From contig CAUJHR010000011.1 in assembly GCA_963205195.1 (NCBI GenBank), positions 1 to 64,000 on the forward strand: DNA of 64,000 nt, written 5' to 3'. This document shows positions 25,739-35,595 of the stretch, one piece after another. A program made the position numbers and the translations under genes. This DNA is from Pseudomonadota bacterium (GTDB lineage Bacteria > Pseudomonadota > Alphaproteobacteria > Rickettsiales > SXRF01). A model generated the notes under the pieces. That model was not told the origin of the DNA. It saw nothing but the letters and a program-made list of their open reading frames with translations, and did no database searches. The stretch's first letter is position 1. Every line of letters starts with the position of its first letter.

Positions 25739-27874
25739 TTACTCAATCCCTCTAGGCACTCCCAGATTTACGGGCCGTCCCTGCGACATATTTTTAGCTA
25801 ATCGTGCCATATTTATGAACTCTGAACGATAGCCAAATTTATCATCGCCTTTTGCTGCCTGTGCCATGTTTATAACATCGTCATAGCTATATGCTTTAGT
25901 GTAAGGATCACCGCGCAGTAGCTGGCCGAACCCCGCAACAGAAACCGCAAACCGGGCATCAGTTGGAACTTCGGATATCTGATTATACTCGACCTTGCTG
26001 TCAACAGGGGTGGTTATGAGTTTGCTGGTGTTGCTACCTGGCAGTTTGTAACGGATCTTCACGAAGGCATATTCGCTGCTACCCGCTTTTTCATTCGGCT
26101 GTGCCGCTGATTTCTGATAGCGAGAATCATCTATAAGTTTTGCCCTGCTGCCAACCGGCGTGATTTCATAAATGGCAGTGACGGTGTGGCCTGAACCTAT
26201 ATCACCAGCATCAACCTTGTCGTTATTGAAATCTTCACGGTTCAGGATACGGGTTTCATAACCAATAAGCCTGTATTCTGCCACTTGATCGGGATTGAAT
26301 TCAACCTGTATCTTAACATCCTTGGCAATGGTGAATAAAGTAGAGCTGGCTTCTTCTACCAATGCTTTGCGCGCTTCACTTAAATTATCTATGTAAGCTG
26401 CATTACCATTACCGTTCTGTGCAAGTACCTGCATCAATGCATCATTATAATTGCCACGCCCAAAACCAAGTACGGAAAGAAACACACCACTATCGCGCTT
26501 GCGCTCGATATAGCTTTTAAGCTCTTCGGTGTTGGTTATCCCTACGTTAAAATCACCATCGGTTGCCAGTATCACGCGGTTCACGCCGTCCTTGTCGAAA
26601 TGGCTTTCAGCAAGCTCATATGCTGTTTTGATGCCCTGTGCCCCGGCAGTTGAGCCGCCCGCACCAAGGCTATCAAGCACGATGCTGATTTTATATTTAT
26701 CACTGGCTTTTGTTGGCTCCAGCGCAACGCCTGCACTTCCGGCATAGGTTACAATTGCAACTGTATCATCTGGCTTTAGGGTATCTAGCAGTAGCTTAAG
26801 CGAATTTTTAAGCAGCGGCAGTTTGTTTTGCTCATTCATGGAACCTGAAGTGTCGATCAGGAAAACAAGATTTGAATGAGGCTTTTCTTTTTGCTCAAGC
26901 TGGTATCCCTTAATGCCTATATGTATGAGTTTGGTGTCTGGATTCCACGGGGTCGGGAACACGGAAACATTAGCCTTGAACGGTTCAGATTTTTTTTCTG
27001 GGGCTTCGTAGTCATAAGGGAAATAATTTATCATTTCCTCTATACGCACCGCATCCTTCTGTGGAAGGGCATTGTTATTTATTGATGCGCGCATAAAGGA
27101 ATAGGACGAGGTGTCTACATCAACGGAGAAAGTTGAAACCGGCTCTTCTTTTGTCAGTTTCGTTGGGTTAGGCTTTATATCCTGGAATTTATCACGGCCT
27201 TCATCATGGTATGATGGCGGGGAGTATTGCTCCGGCTTCAGCATCATGGAATCGGCAACCATGCCGCGTGCGCTGCTGCCAGCAACGGCGGCATAGTTCG
27301 CAGTTTTTTCTTTTGCAGGAGCGGCATAGCCCAGCATATGGCTTAATTCAGCTTTTTTAGATTCTATTGGCATAGACGCTGGCGCAGAAGGTGGTGCTTC
27401 ACGCTCTACTTTTTGCAGCTCTGCAGTGGGTGGGGGTGATATCGCGGCCACAGTGGTCACTGGCCTATCCGCCTTGTCCTGTGCGGCAAGAGATTCTTCC
27501 CTATGCCATACGGATTTTTTCTCGGCAGGCTTTACATCTGCAAGCTTGGAAGTAACCTGATCTACCTGCATAGGCGGGCTTGGCACTAAATTGCTGGTGG
27601 TCATTAACACAACAGTGATAGCAGCAAGGCTTAAGCCGCCTGCCAATATAAATTCCCTTTTCATAAAATTTGCTCCTCTAATAGTTTCATGTACAGCAAG
27701 CACTGTATCCATAAGACGGTTAAGAGGATTAGTTCCTTGGCGGGCGGGTGATTTTTTTTTATCAAATTCTTCCATGGCGCGGAAAATGGCCATGTTTTGG
27801 GCGCTTTCCGATGGCTCTGGGGGCGTGGAATCTTTTAATAGTTCCAGCATTTTATCTAGTTCATTATCATCCAT
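25739..27874 (-). CDS. VWA-domain membrane protein, YfbK-like, paired with an ECF sigma factor
   Basis: A 711-residue protein. Residues 1-70 are a cytoplasmic part resembling an anti-sigma N-terminus, residues ~75-92 a membrane helix (LAGGLSLAAITVVLMTT), then a Pro/Ala-rich linker to ~240. Next come the VWA N-terminal conserved block (FSVDVDTSSYSFMRASINN, RIEEMINYFPYDY) and a von Willebrand A domain with MIDAS DTSGS at residue 341 and ATDGDFNVG. A YfbK-type C-terminal domain follows. It is probably periplasmic, binding a metal-dependent partner. Its start overlaps the sigma factor gene by eight bases, so they are co-translated; by analogy it may hold the sigma factor at the membrane. That role is inference. 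Confidence 0.85.
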   Translation of the reverse strand: MDDNELDKMLELLKDSTPPEPSESAQNMAIFRAMEEFDKKKSPARQGTNPLNRLMDTVLAVHETIRGANFMKREFILAGGLSLAAITVVLMTTSNLVPSPPMQVDQVTSKLADVKPAEKKSVWHREESLAAQDKADRPVTTVAAISPPPTAELQKVEREAPPSAPASMPIESKKAELSHMLGYAAPAKEKTANYAAVAGSSARGMVADSMMLKPEQYSPPSYHDEGRDKFQDIKPNPTKLTKEEPVSTFSVDVDTSSYSFMRASINNNALPQKDAVRIEEMINYFPYDYEAPEKKSEPFKANVSVFPTPWNPDTKLIHIGIKGYQLEQKEKPHSNLVFLIDTSGSMNEQNKLPLLKNSLKLLLDTLKPDDTVAIVTYAGSAGVALEPTKASDKYKISIVLDSLGAGGSTAGAQGIKTAYELAESHFDKDGVNRVILATDGDFNVGITNTEELKSYIERKRDSGVFLSVLGFGRGNYNDALMQVLAQNGNGNAAYIDNLSEARKALVEEASSTLFTIAKDVKIQVEFNPDQVAEYRLIGYETRILNREDFNNDKVDAGDIGSGHTVTAIYEITPVGSRAKLIDDSRYQKSAAQPNEKAGSSEYAFVKIRYKLPGSNTSKLITTPVDSKVEYNQISEVPTDARFAVSVAGFGQLLRGDPYTKAYSYDDVINMAQAAKGDDKFGYRSEFINMARLAKNMSQGRPVNLGVPRGIE

Positions 27875-28403
27875 TGCCGTTACCCATTGCTATTTTAAGT
27901 TGCTTGCGTACTTCATGCATCCGCCATGAAATGGTGGATTCGGCGCAGCCTAATATTTTCCCTGCTTCAGCATGGCTTAACTGCTCAGTTAGTATAAGTA
28001 ATGCAGTTTCCTTTAATGACTGCTCAAGCCCTGAAATACTACGGTATAACCACGCTATCTTACGCTTGTTATCATTATCGTTTTCCCGGTCATTATATTC
28101 AAATTCCATATAATTATTTTGTATATTCCGCTGGGAAATATCTTTGCGCTGCATATCGCGGCAGGCATTAACCACTACGCGGTATAACCAAGTTGAAAAA
28201 TTACTTTCATTATTAAAACTGCGTATTTTGGTTGCGAGTTTCATACAAACATCCTGCGCTATATCCTCTGCGTCCTGAGTTTTGCCGGTAAAACGGTAAG
28301 CGACTCGGTAGATCATGGAATAATGCTGTGTAAGCAATTGCTGGAAGGCAGCTTGCTCGCCTCCCTGCGCCCTGCTTATCAATATCTGTTCGCTGTTTTC
28401 CAT
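27867..28403 (-). CDS. ECF-type RNA polymerase sigma factor
   Basis: A 178-residue sigma factor with region 2 (residues ~18-85: QLLTQHYSMIYRVAYRF, DAEDIAQDVCMKLATKI, FSTWLYRVVVNACRD) and region 4 (residues ~120-172: LKETALLILTEQLSHAEAGKILGCAESTISWRMHEVRKQLK). Regions 1 and 3 are absent, as usual for the extracytoplasmic-function group. The region between them is Asn/Asp-rich. Its stop lies inside the start of the VWA gene, which probably encodes its regulator. The genes it controls cannot be told; no conserved promoter pair with an AAC-type -35 was identified. Confidence 0.92.
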   Translation of the reverse strand: MENSEQILISRAQGGEQAAFQQLLTQHYSMIYRVAYRFTGKTQDAEDIAQDVCMKLATKIRSFNNESNFSTWLYRVVVNACRDMQRKDISQRNIQNNYMEFEYNDRENDNDNKRKIAWLYRSISGLEQSLKETALLILTEQLSHAEAGKILGCAESTISWRMHEVRKQLKIAMGNGNG

Positions 28404-28447
28404 GTGTTATATAGGTTAGACGATTGCAGAGGCCAGTTTCTTGGAAA

Positions 28448-28930
28448 CTAAATTATTTTTCCTAACATCTCAAGCGCTTTGGAAATGCTTTCCACGCGGA
28501 TCTGCTGCCTTGTCCCGTTGAAGATATTTTCGGTGCAGGTTACGCCGTCTTTCCTGCCCACAGCTATGTAAACGAGGCCAACTGGCTTTTCTTTCGTGCC
28601 CCCGGTTGGGCCTGCGATGCCGGTTATTGCAATAGCAATATCGGCGCTGGTTTTTTTCAATGCGCCAGCTACCATTTCATTTGCCACTTCTGCGCTAACT
28701 GCACCATGAGTTTCGATCAATTCATAATTAACCCCAAGCAGGTTTATTTTTGATTGGTTGGAATAGGTAACAAATCCACCTTCAAATACCGCTGACGAGC
28801 CGGAAATTTCAGTGATAAGTGCTGAAAGCATGCCTCCGGTGCAGGATTCGGCAGTCGTGAGCTTAAGCCTTTTGCCTTTGAGGGCTTCCAGCAGTTCAGA
28901 GGCTTGTTTGTAATTTGCTTCAGTGAACAT
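28448..28930 (-). CDS. pncC: Nicotinamide-nucleotide amidohydrolase, CinA C-terminal domain type
   Basis: A stand-alone 160-residue CinA-C domain, which deamidates NMN to nicotinate mononucleotide. Motifs: KLTTAESCTGGMLSALITEISGSS, GFVTYSNQSKINLLGV, ETHGAVSAEVANEMV, ADIAIAITGIAGPTGGTKEKPVGLVYIA and FNGTRQQIRVESISKALEML. The N-terminal COG1058 domain found in full CinA is absent, which is common. It overlaps pgpA by 11 bases, in the order ispDF-pgpA-pncC, a known alphaproteobacterial cluster. Confidence 0.93.
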   Translation of the reverse strand: MFTEANYKQASELLEALKGKRLKLTTAESCTGGMLSALITEISGSSAVFEGGFVTYSNQSKINLLGVNYELIETHGAVSAEVANEMVAGALKKTSADIAIAITGIAGPTGGTKEKPVGLVYIAVGRKDGVTCTENIFNGTRQQIRVESISKALEMLGKII

Positions 28931-29408
28931 AATGGAAATAAAAATGCGGAAAAAATATTTGCGCCAGTAGTAATATTATAATTGGGTACATTGCTGCCAG
29001 AATATCATCAAACATTACACCGAAACCGCCTTTTATTTTTTGGTCGGCAACGCATATAGGCCACGGTTTGAGCACATCAAAAATACGGAACATTACAAAG
29101 CCAATTAGATAGCCATGCCATGAGTGGGGCAGGGCGGCAAGCAGCAGCCAGATCCCTGCCACCTCATCAACCACAATCTCTTTTGGATCGTCATTGCGCC
29201 CAGTTTGTTTTAAATACTCATTCGATGCCCACCACCCCGCAAAGAAAATTAAAAATGCTGCTATTGGAAGGGAATATAGGCCACCAATTTTTTGTATAAA
29301 ATAAGCGAAGGGCAGGGCGGCTATTGAGCCAAAAGTACCACTGGCCTTGGGCGCGAGGCCGGAGCCGAACCATGTGGCTATCCACCACCATAATGGTTTC
29401 TTACTCAT
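28920..29408 (-). CDS. pgpA: Phosphatidylglycerophosphatase A
   Basis: A membrane phosphatase of phosphatidylglycerol synthesis, 162 residues with about four hydrophobic segments. Family motifs: IATWFGSGLAPKASGTFGSIAALPFAY at the start, DDPKEIVVDEVAGIWLLL with the metal-binding DE, IGFVMFRIFDVLKPWPI and IKGGFGVMFDDILAAMYP. It starts on the ATGA overlap with ispDF and runs into pncC, so the three genes are one translationally linked unit. Confidence 0.95.
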   Translation of the reverse strand: MSKKPLWWWIATWFGSGLAPKASGTFGSIAALPFAYFIQKIGGLYSLPIAAFLIFFAGWWASNEYLKQTGRNDDPKEIVVDEVAGIWLLLAALPHSWHGYLIGFVMFRIFDVLKPWPICVADQKIKGGFGVMFDDILAAMYPIIILLLAQIFFPHFYFHYVH

Positions 29409-30598
29409 CGCGGCAGCCTTACTGTTGCAATCGCCTGGGCTGCAATACCTTCGCCGCGCCCGGCAAAGCCCAGTTTTTCGGTTGTAGTTGCCTTGATGCT
29501 AATGCGGCGTGTATCAATTTTAAGGGTCTTAGCGATATGCTCGATCATTTCATCCCGGTAATCGGAAATTTTTGGACGCTCGCATATAAGCGTTACATCT
29601 ATGTTTACCAGCTCACCGCCGCGGTTATGCAATAATTCATAAGCATGGAGCAAGAAGCGCTCGGAATCGGCTCCCTGCCATTTACGGTCATGTGGAGGAA
29701 AATGTGCCCCGATGTCTTCCGCGCTGATTGCTCCTAGTATCGCATCGACAATTGCATGCAGGCCAACGTCAGCATCAGAATGTCCAACGAGATAATGGGT
29801 AAAAGGGATGCGAATACCGCAAAGCTTCACTATCTGCTGTGAAACGGGGGTTTCGGCGTCATGCCGTGCCAGCGTATGTACGTCATAACCCATGCCCACG
29901 CGGGTTTCGGAATTGATAGCCAGATTATTTTCCATATATCTTAAATCCCCTGCATTGGTGATCTTAAAATTATCATTATCACCCTCTACTGTAAAAACAT
30001 CAATGCCTGCAAGTTCGCACACAGCGGCATCATCGGTAAGGTTTTGGCCATTTGCAATCCTGTGCGCCTCTATCAGGCTTTGATAATCAAACCCCTGCGG
30101 CGTCTGCACACGCACCGCGCCATCACGACTGATAGTTTCCACCACTTTACCGTTTTCGATGCGTTTTATAGTGTCGGTTATGGCTAAAGCCGGGATTACT
30201 GCCTTATGTTTGTATAAAGCCTCATTAACCCGTGAGATCAATTCATGGCTTACGAAAGGGCGTGCCACATCATGTACCAATACCCTTTCTGGCTGGTGGT
30301 GGGATAGGCTTTCAAGCCCCAGTCGCACCGATTCCTGCCTTGAATTTCCCCCAATTACACAAGGGATAATTGTTAGCCCCTCGATTGCCTTTCGGTAATA
30401 TGGATGATGCTCACGGCGGATCACTACCCGCACGCCGTCAATATCTGGATGCTCAAGGAATATCTTGATTGTACGGCGTAAAATGCTTTCTTCACCGAAC
30501 TGGATATAGGGTTTGGGCATGCCCCCGCCCATTCTTTCACTGCGCCCTGCGGCGACCAGTAATGCTATGGTTTTCAGTTTTTTAGGGGGAGTAGGCAT
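29405..30598 (-). CDS. ispDF: Bifunctional IspD/IspF isoprenoid enzyme
   Basis: A fusion that carries out two MEP-pathway steps. Residues ~8-230 are IspD, the CTP transfer to methylerythritol phosphate (LLVAAGRSERMGGGMPKPYIQ, GGNSRQESVRLGL, VHDVARPFVS). Residues ~232-397 are IspF, the cyclising step (VGMGYDVHTL, GHSDADVGLHAIVDAILGAI, GAHFPP, ICERPKI, ATTTEKLGFAGRGEGIAAQA). The fusion is common in alpha- and epsilonproteobacteria. It is the first gene of ispDF-pgpA-pncC. The upstream spacer (30599-30718), shared with divergent dusB, holds a short inverted repeat. Confidence 0.96.
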   Translation of the reverse strand: MPTPPKKLKTIALLVAAGRSERMGGGMPKPYIQFGEESILRRTIKIFLEHPDIDGVRVVIRREHHPYYRKAIEGLTIIPCVIGGNSRQESVRLGLESLSHHQPERVLVHDVARPFVSHELISRVNEALYKHKAVIPALAITDTIKRIENGKVVETISRDGAVRVQTPQGFDYQSLIEAHRIANGQNLTDDAAVCELAGIDVFTVEGDNDNFKITNAGDLRYMENNLAINSETRVGMGYDVHTLARHDAETPVSQQIVKLCGIRIPFTHYLVGHSDADVGLHAIVDAILGAISAEDIGAHFPPHDRKWQGADSERFLLHAYELLHNRGGELVNIDVTLICERPKISDYRDEMIEHIAKTLKIDTRRISIKATTTEKLGFAGRGEGIAAQAIATVRLPR

Positions 30599-30684
30599 GG
30601 TATTTGGCGAAATCCTTGAAAATTACTGGGAAATATCATATTGTACGCCGCTTAAAAAAACAAACAAACATTTTCCAAAAATGG

Positions 30685-30704
30685 ATACCAGCCTTAGCTG
30701 GTAT
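30685..30704. repeat. Short inverted repeat in the ispDF-dusB spacer
   Basis: ATACCAGC (30685-30692) and GCTGGTAT (30697-30704) form a perfect 8-bp stem with loop CTTA, within the context ATGGATACCAGCCTTAGCTG. This resembles the widespread interspersed repeat of proteobacteria with a 'TGGAT-CCxGC...GCxGG-ATGAC' frame. Just before dusB it could also shape the mRNA leader. Only one copy was seen in this window. Confidence 0.5.
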
Positions 30705-30718
30705 GACAAGAGAATAAT

Positions 30719-31735
30719 ATGGCTATTACAATTGGTGGCATTAATATTGAAAATCCGGTCTGGCTTGCGCCGATGACAGGTGTTTCTGATTTACCATTCC
30801 GCAAGCTGGTGAAACATTTCGGTGTTGGCATGGTAGTTTCTGAAATGATCGCTTCACGTGCGATGATACTTGAAACCAAGAACACTATGCGTATGGCTAG
30901 TTTCTCGCCGCTTGAGTTCCCCTTTGCGGTGCAGCTTGCCGGATGCGACCCGGAAGTTATGGGTGAGGCTGCTAAATTGAACGAAGATCGCGGCGCGCAT
31001 ATGATCGATATTAATTTCGGCTGCCCGGTGAAAAAAGTAGTGGGCGGCAATGCTGGCTCGGCGCTGCTGCGTGATGAACCGCTGGCGGCGAAGATATTGG
31101 AGGCAGTGGTGAAGGCGGTAAAAATACCGGTGACACTTAAAATGCGTACCGGATGGGACGATAACAATCGTAACGCACCAAAAATAGCTAAAATCGCCGA
31201 AGATGTTGGAATCCAGCTACTAACAGTACATGGGCGCACGCGCTGCCAGATGTATAAGGGCCATGCTGATTGGAGTTTTGTACGTAATGTTAAGGAGGCG
31301 GTGAAGCTTCCGGTTATCGTTAATGGTGATATAAATAATTTTGACGATGTAGACATGGCTCTTGCACAGTCAGGCGCAGATGGGGTTATGATAGGACGTG
31401 GAAGTTATGGCCGTCCGTGGTTCCCTGCACAGGTCTGCCATTATTTGAAAACTGGCGAGAAAACAGCTCCGCCGGCCTTTAAGCAGCAGCGCGAAGTGGT
31501 GCTTGCCCATTATGATGAAATGCTTGAGCATTACGGTTCGCAAAATGGTGTTATGATCGCCCGCAAACATCTTGGATGGTACTCAAGCGGGCTTTATGGC
31601 TCTGCCGAATACCGCCAGAAAATAAATACCATGAGCGACCCGGTCCTGGTTAAGCAGGAAGTGGTAGATTTTTATGACCGCACTTTTGAAGTTATGGCAG
31701 AAGCGGGCGAGCGCGAAGTTATGTTGGCAGCTTAA
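30719..31735 (+). CDS. dusB: tRNA-dihydrouridine synthase DusB
   Basis: An FMN enzyme that reduces uridine to dihydrouridine in the tRNA D-arm. The 338 residues show [68 protein letters not shown] with the catalytic Cys, [28 protein letters not shown] and [10 protein letters not shown], then [18 protein letters not shown]. The mid-chain RTRCQMYKG is the usual dihydrouridine-synthase signature. It is convergent with dnaJ, 26 bases from its end. There is no strong Shine-Dalgarno. Confidence 0.96.
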   Translation: MAITIGGINIENPVWLAPMTGVSDLPFRKLVKHFGVGMVVSEMIASRAMILETKNTMRMASFSPLEFPFAVQLAGCDPEVMGEAAKLNEDRGAHMIDINFGCPVKKVVGGNAGSALLRDEPLAAKILEAVVKAVKIPVTLKMRTGWDDNNRNAPKIAKIAEDVGIQLLTVHGRTRCQMYKGHADWSFVRNVKEAVKLPVIVNGDINNFDDVDMALAQSGADGVMIGRGSYGRPWFPAQVCHYLKTGEKTAPPAFKQQREVVLAHYDEMLEHYGSQNGVMIARKHLGWYSSGLYGSAEYRQKINTMSDPVLVKQEVVDFYDRTFEVMAEAGEREVMLAA

Positions 31736-31761
31736 TTAGCCTTTGGCAATAATAAGGCCAA

Positions 31762-32910
31762 CTATTCCTTCAGGTCTGCCCAGAAATCCTTTACCTTAGC
31801 AAAGAAGCTGTCGGACTGCGGGCTTACATTTTCGCCGTTCTTATCAAATTCCTTTAGCAGTTCCTTTTGCTTTTTGCTCAGCCTTATTGGGGTTTCTACC
31901 AGAGTATGTATATACATATCGCCGCGGCTTCCAGCCCTTAATATTGACATGCCTTTCCCGCGCAGGCGCATCTGGTGGCCATGCTGGGTGCCTTCTGGAA
32001 TTGTAACTTTTACGCGGCTTCCATCAATGGTAGGTACTTCAATAGAGCCACCCAGTGTTGCGGTTGTCATCTTGATCGGGATGTTGCAGTGAATGTCGGC
32101 CCCGTCACGTTGGAATAGGCCGTGCGCCTTGATGCCGATAAAAATATAAAGGTCGCCCGGCGGTCCGCCGCGAACGCCAACTTCACCTTCGCCGCTTAAG
32201 CGTATGCGCGTGCCTTCCTCAACTCCTGCCGGAATATTTACCGATAATGTTTTTTCTTTACGTACACGTCCGGTTCCCGCACAAGTTTTGCATGGGTCTT
32301 TTATAGTTTTACCCATGCCGCCGCAAGTGGTGCAGGTGCGCTCGACAGTGAAAAAACCCTGGGTTGCGCGGATGCGTCCGCTGCCATTACATGTAGTGCA
32401 GGTGATTGGCTTGCTGCCATTAGCTCCGCCGCTACCTTGACATGTATCGCAAGATACCGCGGTAGTTACTTTAATAGTTTCGCTTTTACCATTGAAAGCT
32501 TCTTCCAATGTTACATTCAGGTTATAGCGTAGGTCTGCGCCGCGTGTGGAAGCTGCTGCTTCTCCACCGCGCCCACGCCCGCCTCCCATACCGAACAGAT
32601 CTTCAAAAATATCAGCAAAGCCCGATGAAAAATCAAACCCTCCAGCTCCAGCGCCGCCGCCTGCTGAACCCATACCACCCTGTGTGAAGGCATCATGTCC
32701 GTAACGGTCATAGGCGGCGCGTTTCTGCTCATCGGACAGCACGTCGTATGCATGGCTGATTTCCTTGAATTTCTCTTCCGCTGTTTTATCCCCGGGGTTT
32801 TTATCTGGGTGATGCTTCATTGCTAGTTTGCGGTAGGCTTTTTTAAGCTCTTCCTGTGTTGACGTTTTTGGTACGTCAAGTATCTGGTAATAATCTTTTG
32901 CCATTTTCAA
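31762..32910 (-). CDS. dnaJ: Chaperone DnaJ
   Basis: Hsp40 co-chaperone that delivers substrates to DnaK and stimulates its ATPase. The 382 residues have an N-terminal J domain with [10 protein letters not shown], a Gly/Phe region (residues ~75-120, unusually Gly/Ala-rich), four CxxCxGxG zinc repeats ([32 protein letters not shown]), and a C-terminal substrate-binding part ([41 protein letters not shown]). It is downstream of dnaK on the same strand across a 118-base repeat-bearing spacer, so it could be in the same transcript. Confidence 0.97.
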   Translation of the reverse strand: MKMAKDYYQILDVPKTSTQEELKKAYRKLAMKHHPDKNPGDKTAEEKFKEISHAYDVLSDEQKRAAYDRYGHDAFTQGGMGSAGGGAGAGGFDFSSGFADIFEDLFGMGGGRGRGGEAAASTRGADLRYNLNVTLEEAFNGKSETIKVTTAVSCDTCQGSGGANGSKPITCTTCNGSGRIRATQGFFTVERTCTTCGGMGKTIKDPCKTCAGTGRVRKEKTLSVNIPAGVEEGTRIRLSGEGEVGVRGGPPGDLYIFIGIKAHGLFQRDGADIHCNIPIKMTTATLGGSIEVPTIDGSRVKVTIPEGTQHGHQMRLRGKGMSILRAGSRGDMYIHTLVETPIRLSKKQKELLKEFDKNGENVSPQSDSFFAKVKDFWADLKE

Positions 32911-32930
32911 TTATCGTTGTTTGGTGGTTA

Positions 32931-33021
32931 GGTGACTGGTGGTTGGTGACTGGTGTCTAACGAATAATACAAAATAAGCAATGCAATATTTGCTAACCAC
33001 TATTCACTAATCACCAGTCAC
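32931..33021. repeat. Direct and inverted GTGACTGGTG repeats between dnaK and dnaJ
   Basis: GGTGACTGGTG occurs twice as a tandem pair (32931-32941 and 32945-32955). Its reverse complement CACCAGTCAC stands at 33012-33021, able to pair with either copy around a loop of 56 bases or more. The flanks repeat TGGTTAG/CTAACCA-like words. This could fold in the dnaK-dnaJ mRNA or be a decayed interspersed repeat. Confidence 0.6.
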
Positions 33022-33028
33022 TATTCCA

Positions 33029-34960
33029 TTAGCCTTCATTACGTTTTTTTTCGTCTACTTCTTCGTAAGTGGCATCAACGACTTTGGCATCATCATTTGC
33101 TGCACCGTCATTTGCAGGTGCCTCACCACCAGCAGCTGCCGCTTTTTCCTGTTCGGCCTTATAAAGGATTTCGCCGATCTTCATTGAAGACTGGGTGAGG
33201 GCTTCGGTCTGTTTGGTGATACTATCCGCATCTTCGCTGTTCAAAGCTTCCTTCAAGGCCGCAACATCACGTTCAATTGCGTCCTTGTCGGCAGATGGGA
33301 TTTTATCACCATGTTCTTTTATGCTTTTTTCTGCTGAATGGATAAGCGCATCCGCATGGTTCTTGGCGTCAACCAATGCACGGCGTTTTTTATCTTCTTC
33401 AGCATGTGCCTGAGCATCTTTTACCATTTTCTCGATGTCAGAATCTGATAAGCCGCCGGAAGCCTGGATACGTATCTGCTGTTCCTTGCCGGTTGCTTTA
33501 TCTTTGGCCGAAACATTCACGATGCCGTTAGCGTCAATATCGAAGGTAACTTCGATCTGCGGCATGCCACGAGGCGCATTTGGTATGCCAACGAGGTCGA
33601 ACTGCCCAAGCAATTTATTATCGCTAGCCATTTCACGCTCACCTTGGAACACGCGGATGGTAACCGCTGTCTGGTTGTCATCAGCTGTTGAGAATACCTG
33701 TGATTTCTTGGTAGGAATTGTGGTATTACGGTCAATCAAACGGGTGAACACGCCGCCAAGGGTTTCAATACCAAGCGAAAGCGGGGTAACGTCTAGGAGC
33801 AATACGTCTTTCACATCGCCTTTAAGTACAGCTCCTTGAATCGCAGCGCCCATTGCCACCACTTCATCAGGGTTAACGCCTTTATGAGGTTCGCGCCCGA
33901 AGAATTCCTTCACTACTTCTATTACTTTCGGCATGCGGGTCATACCGCCTACCAGTATAACCTCATCAATATCCTTAGCAGAAAGCCCAGCATCTTTAAG
34001 AGCTGCTTTGCATGGGGCTATGGTCTTTTGGATAAGGTCATCCACCAATGATTCCAGCTTTGCACGTGTAAGCTTGATGTTCATGTGTTTAGGGCCGGAG
34101 GCATCTGCTGTGATGAATGGCAGGTTTACATCGGTCTGCATTGAATTAGAAAGCTCGATCTTAGCTTTTTCCGCAGCTTCTTTCAGGCGCTGCAGGGCAA
34201 GTTTGTCATTACGTAAATCAATTCCCTGGTCGCGTTTGAACTCATCAGCAAGGAAGTCAATGATACGCTTGTCAAAATCTTCACCGCCTAAGAATGTATC
34301 GCCGTTGGTAGCTTTTACTTCGAACACGCCATCATCGATTTCCAGTACTGATACGTCGAATGTACCGCCGCCAAGGTCATATACGGCTACGGTTTTTCCG
34401 TCTTTCTTTTCCTTATCGAGACCGTAAGCCAGCGCTGCTGCTGTTGGTTCGTTTATGATACGCAGAACTTCAAGCCCGGCGATGCGTCCGGCATCTTTGG
34501 TGGCCTGACGCTGAGCATCATTAAAATAAGCCGGGACAGTGATTACTGCCTGAGTTACTTTTTCGCCGAGATAGCTTTCGGCAACATCTTTCATCTTGGT
34601 GAGGATGAATGCGGAAACCTGGCTTGGCGAATATTTATCGCCGCGCGCTTCAACCCACGCATCGCCATTATCACCTTTTACTATCTTATATGGAACCAGC
34701 GCCATATCTTTAGCTACTATCGGATCGCTAAAATTACGGCCTATAAGACGCTTTATCGCAAACAGTGTATTTTCCGGATTGGTCACAGCTTGACGCCTTG
34801 CGCCATCGCCAACCAGCCTTTCACCGTTTTCAGTAAGGGCTACTACAGAAGGAACAACATTGCGCCCTTCCTGTGAATGTATGACCTTTATCTGGCTGCC
34901 TTCCATAATTGCAACGCAGCTATTGGTTGTCCCTAAATCTATGCCTATGATTTTACTCAT
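33029..34960 (-). CDS. dnaK: Chaperone DnaK (Hsp70)
   Basis: ATP-dependent protein-folding chaperone. The 643 residues show the nucleotide-binding domain ([72 protein letters not shown]), the linker [19 protein letters not shown], the substrate domain and a C-terminal lid ending in a charged tail ([15 protein letters not shown]). The start has AGGAG six bases upstream. A sigma-70-type promoter lies about 70 bases upstream (35028-35055); I saw neither a sigma-32 -10 nor a CIRCE element. Confidence 0.98.
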   Translation of the reverse strand: MSKIIGIDLGTTNSCVAIMEGSQIKVIHSQEGRNVVPSVVALTENGERLVGDGARRQAVTNPENTLFAIKRLIGRNFSDPIVAKDMALVPYKIVKGDNGDAWVEARGDKYSPSQVSAFILTKMKDVAESYLGEKVTQAVITVPAYFNDAQRQATKDAGRIAGLEVLRIINEPTAAALAYGLDKEKKDGKTVAVYDLGGGTFDVSVLEIDDGVFEVKATNGDTFLGGEDFDKRIIDFLADEFKRDQGIDLRNDKLALQRLKEAAEKAKIELSNSMQTDVNLPFITADASGPKHMNIKLTRAKLESLVDDLIQKTIAPCKAALKDAGLSAKDIDEVILVGGMTRMPKVIEVVKEFFGREPHKGVNPDEVVAMGAAIQGAVLKGDVKDVLLLDVTPLSLGIETLGGVFTRLIDRNTTIPTKKSQVFSTADDNQTAVTIRVFQGEREMASDNKLLGQFDLVGIPNAPRGMPQIEVTFDIDANGIVNVSAKDKATGKEQQIRIQASGGLSDSDIEKMVKDAQAHAEEDKKRRALVDAKNHADALIHSAEKSIKEHGDKIPSADKDAIERDVAALKEALNSEDADSITKQTEALTQSSMKIGEILYKAEQEKAAAAGGEAPANDGAANDDAKVVDATYEEVDEKKRNEG

Positions 34961-35027
34961 GAATTTCTCCTGTTTTAAGTATATTGTTTGTGTTTTTGTT
35001 CATGTTTATGTTACTGACTATGGATGT

Positions 35028-35055
35028 GATATAGTAAGCAAAAATTTAATGACAA
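35028..35055 (-). promoter_or_regulatory. Sigma-70-like promoter upstream of dnaK
   Basis: On the minus strand, TTGTCA (35050-35055) and TATATC (35028-35033) are 16 bases apart, five and four of six consensus bases. The transcript would have a leader of about 60 bases ending in AGGAG-ATG of dnaK. The gene-free stretch 34961-35211 otherwise contains A/T-rich sequence only. Confidence 0.5.
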
Positions 35056-35211
35056 CACCCTGTTAGACATTTTTTTAAAAAAAAGCGGCAAAATAGAAAA
35101 AAAATCTAAAAATACGCAAAAAACTGCTTTTTATTAATAAATATTAACTAATAATTAACTATTAATCTTTATTAACATTGCTCCAGTATTTATTAATAAG
35201 GATTAAGATAT

Positions 35212-35496
35212 ATGAACAGCCGCGATATAAAAGTTATTGAAACTGCAAGGGAATTATTGAAAGCTCATGGATTTTTTGTCGATAATTTGTGGCATGTGGA
35301 TGATATAAATTTTATCTGCGAGCAAAAAAACCTGCCTATTCTTTCTAAAAGGGAAGCTATGGAAGTTTTTGTAATTGCCAATGAGCAGTTTGAAGGTGAA
35401 ACAGGTCTATGCTGGCCGCAGCTTGAAAATGCCGTGAATTGTTATTTCCGCCGCAAGTCACTAATTGATGAAGATATAAAAAATATAATTTGCTAG
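35212..35496 (+). CDS. Small soluble protein of unknown function (94 aa)
   Basis: A 94-residue acidic protein (MNSRDIKVIETARELLKAHG...) with predicted helices, Cys at residues 36 and 67 and a Trp in WHVDDINF. There is no signal peptide or membrane segment. AAGGA is nine to eleven bases before the ATG, and TATTAATA-type A/T sequence precedes it. It is divergent from dnaK. I do not recognise a family; the even codon use suggests a real gene. Confidence 0.55.
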   Translation: MNSRDIKVIETARELLKAHGFFVDNLWHVDDINFICEQKNLPILSKREAMEVFVIANEQFEGETGLCWPQLENAVNCYFRRKSLIDEDIKNIIC

Positions 35497-35595
35497 CATA
35501 TTATTTGGTTGCCACAATTGCCGCAAAGCAGCATAAAATTAATTATTTTTTAACTTAATATTGGCTTTTTTGCTAAATTATGTTATGATTTAATT

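Noticed and set aside
34961-35211. CIRCE element or sigma-32 promoter before dnaK
   Set aside because: No TTAGCACTC/GAGTGCTAA inverted repeat and no CCCCAT-type -10; only a sigma-70-like promoter is visible.
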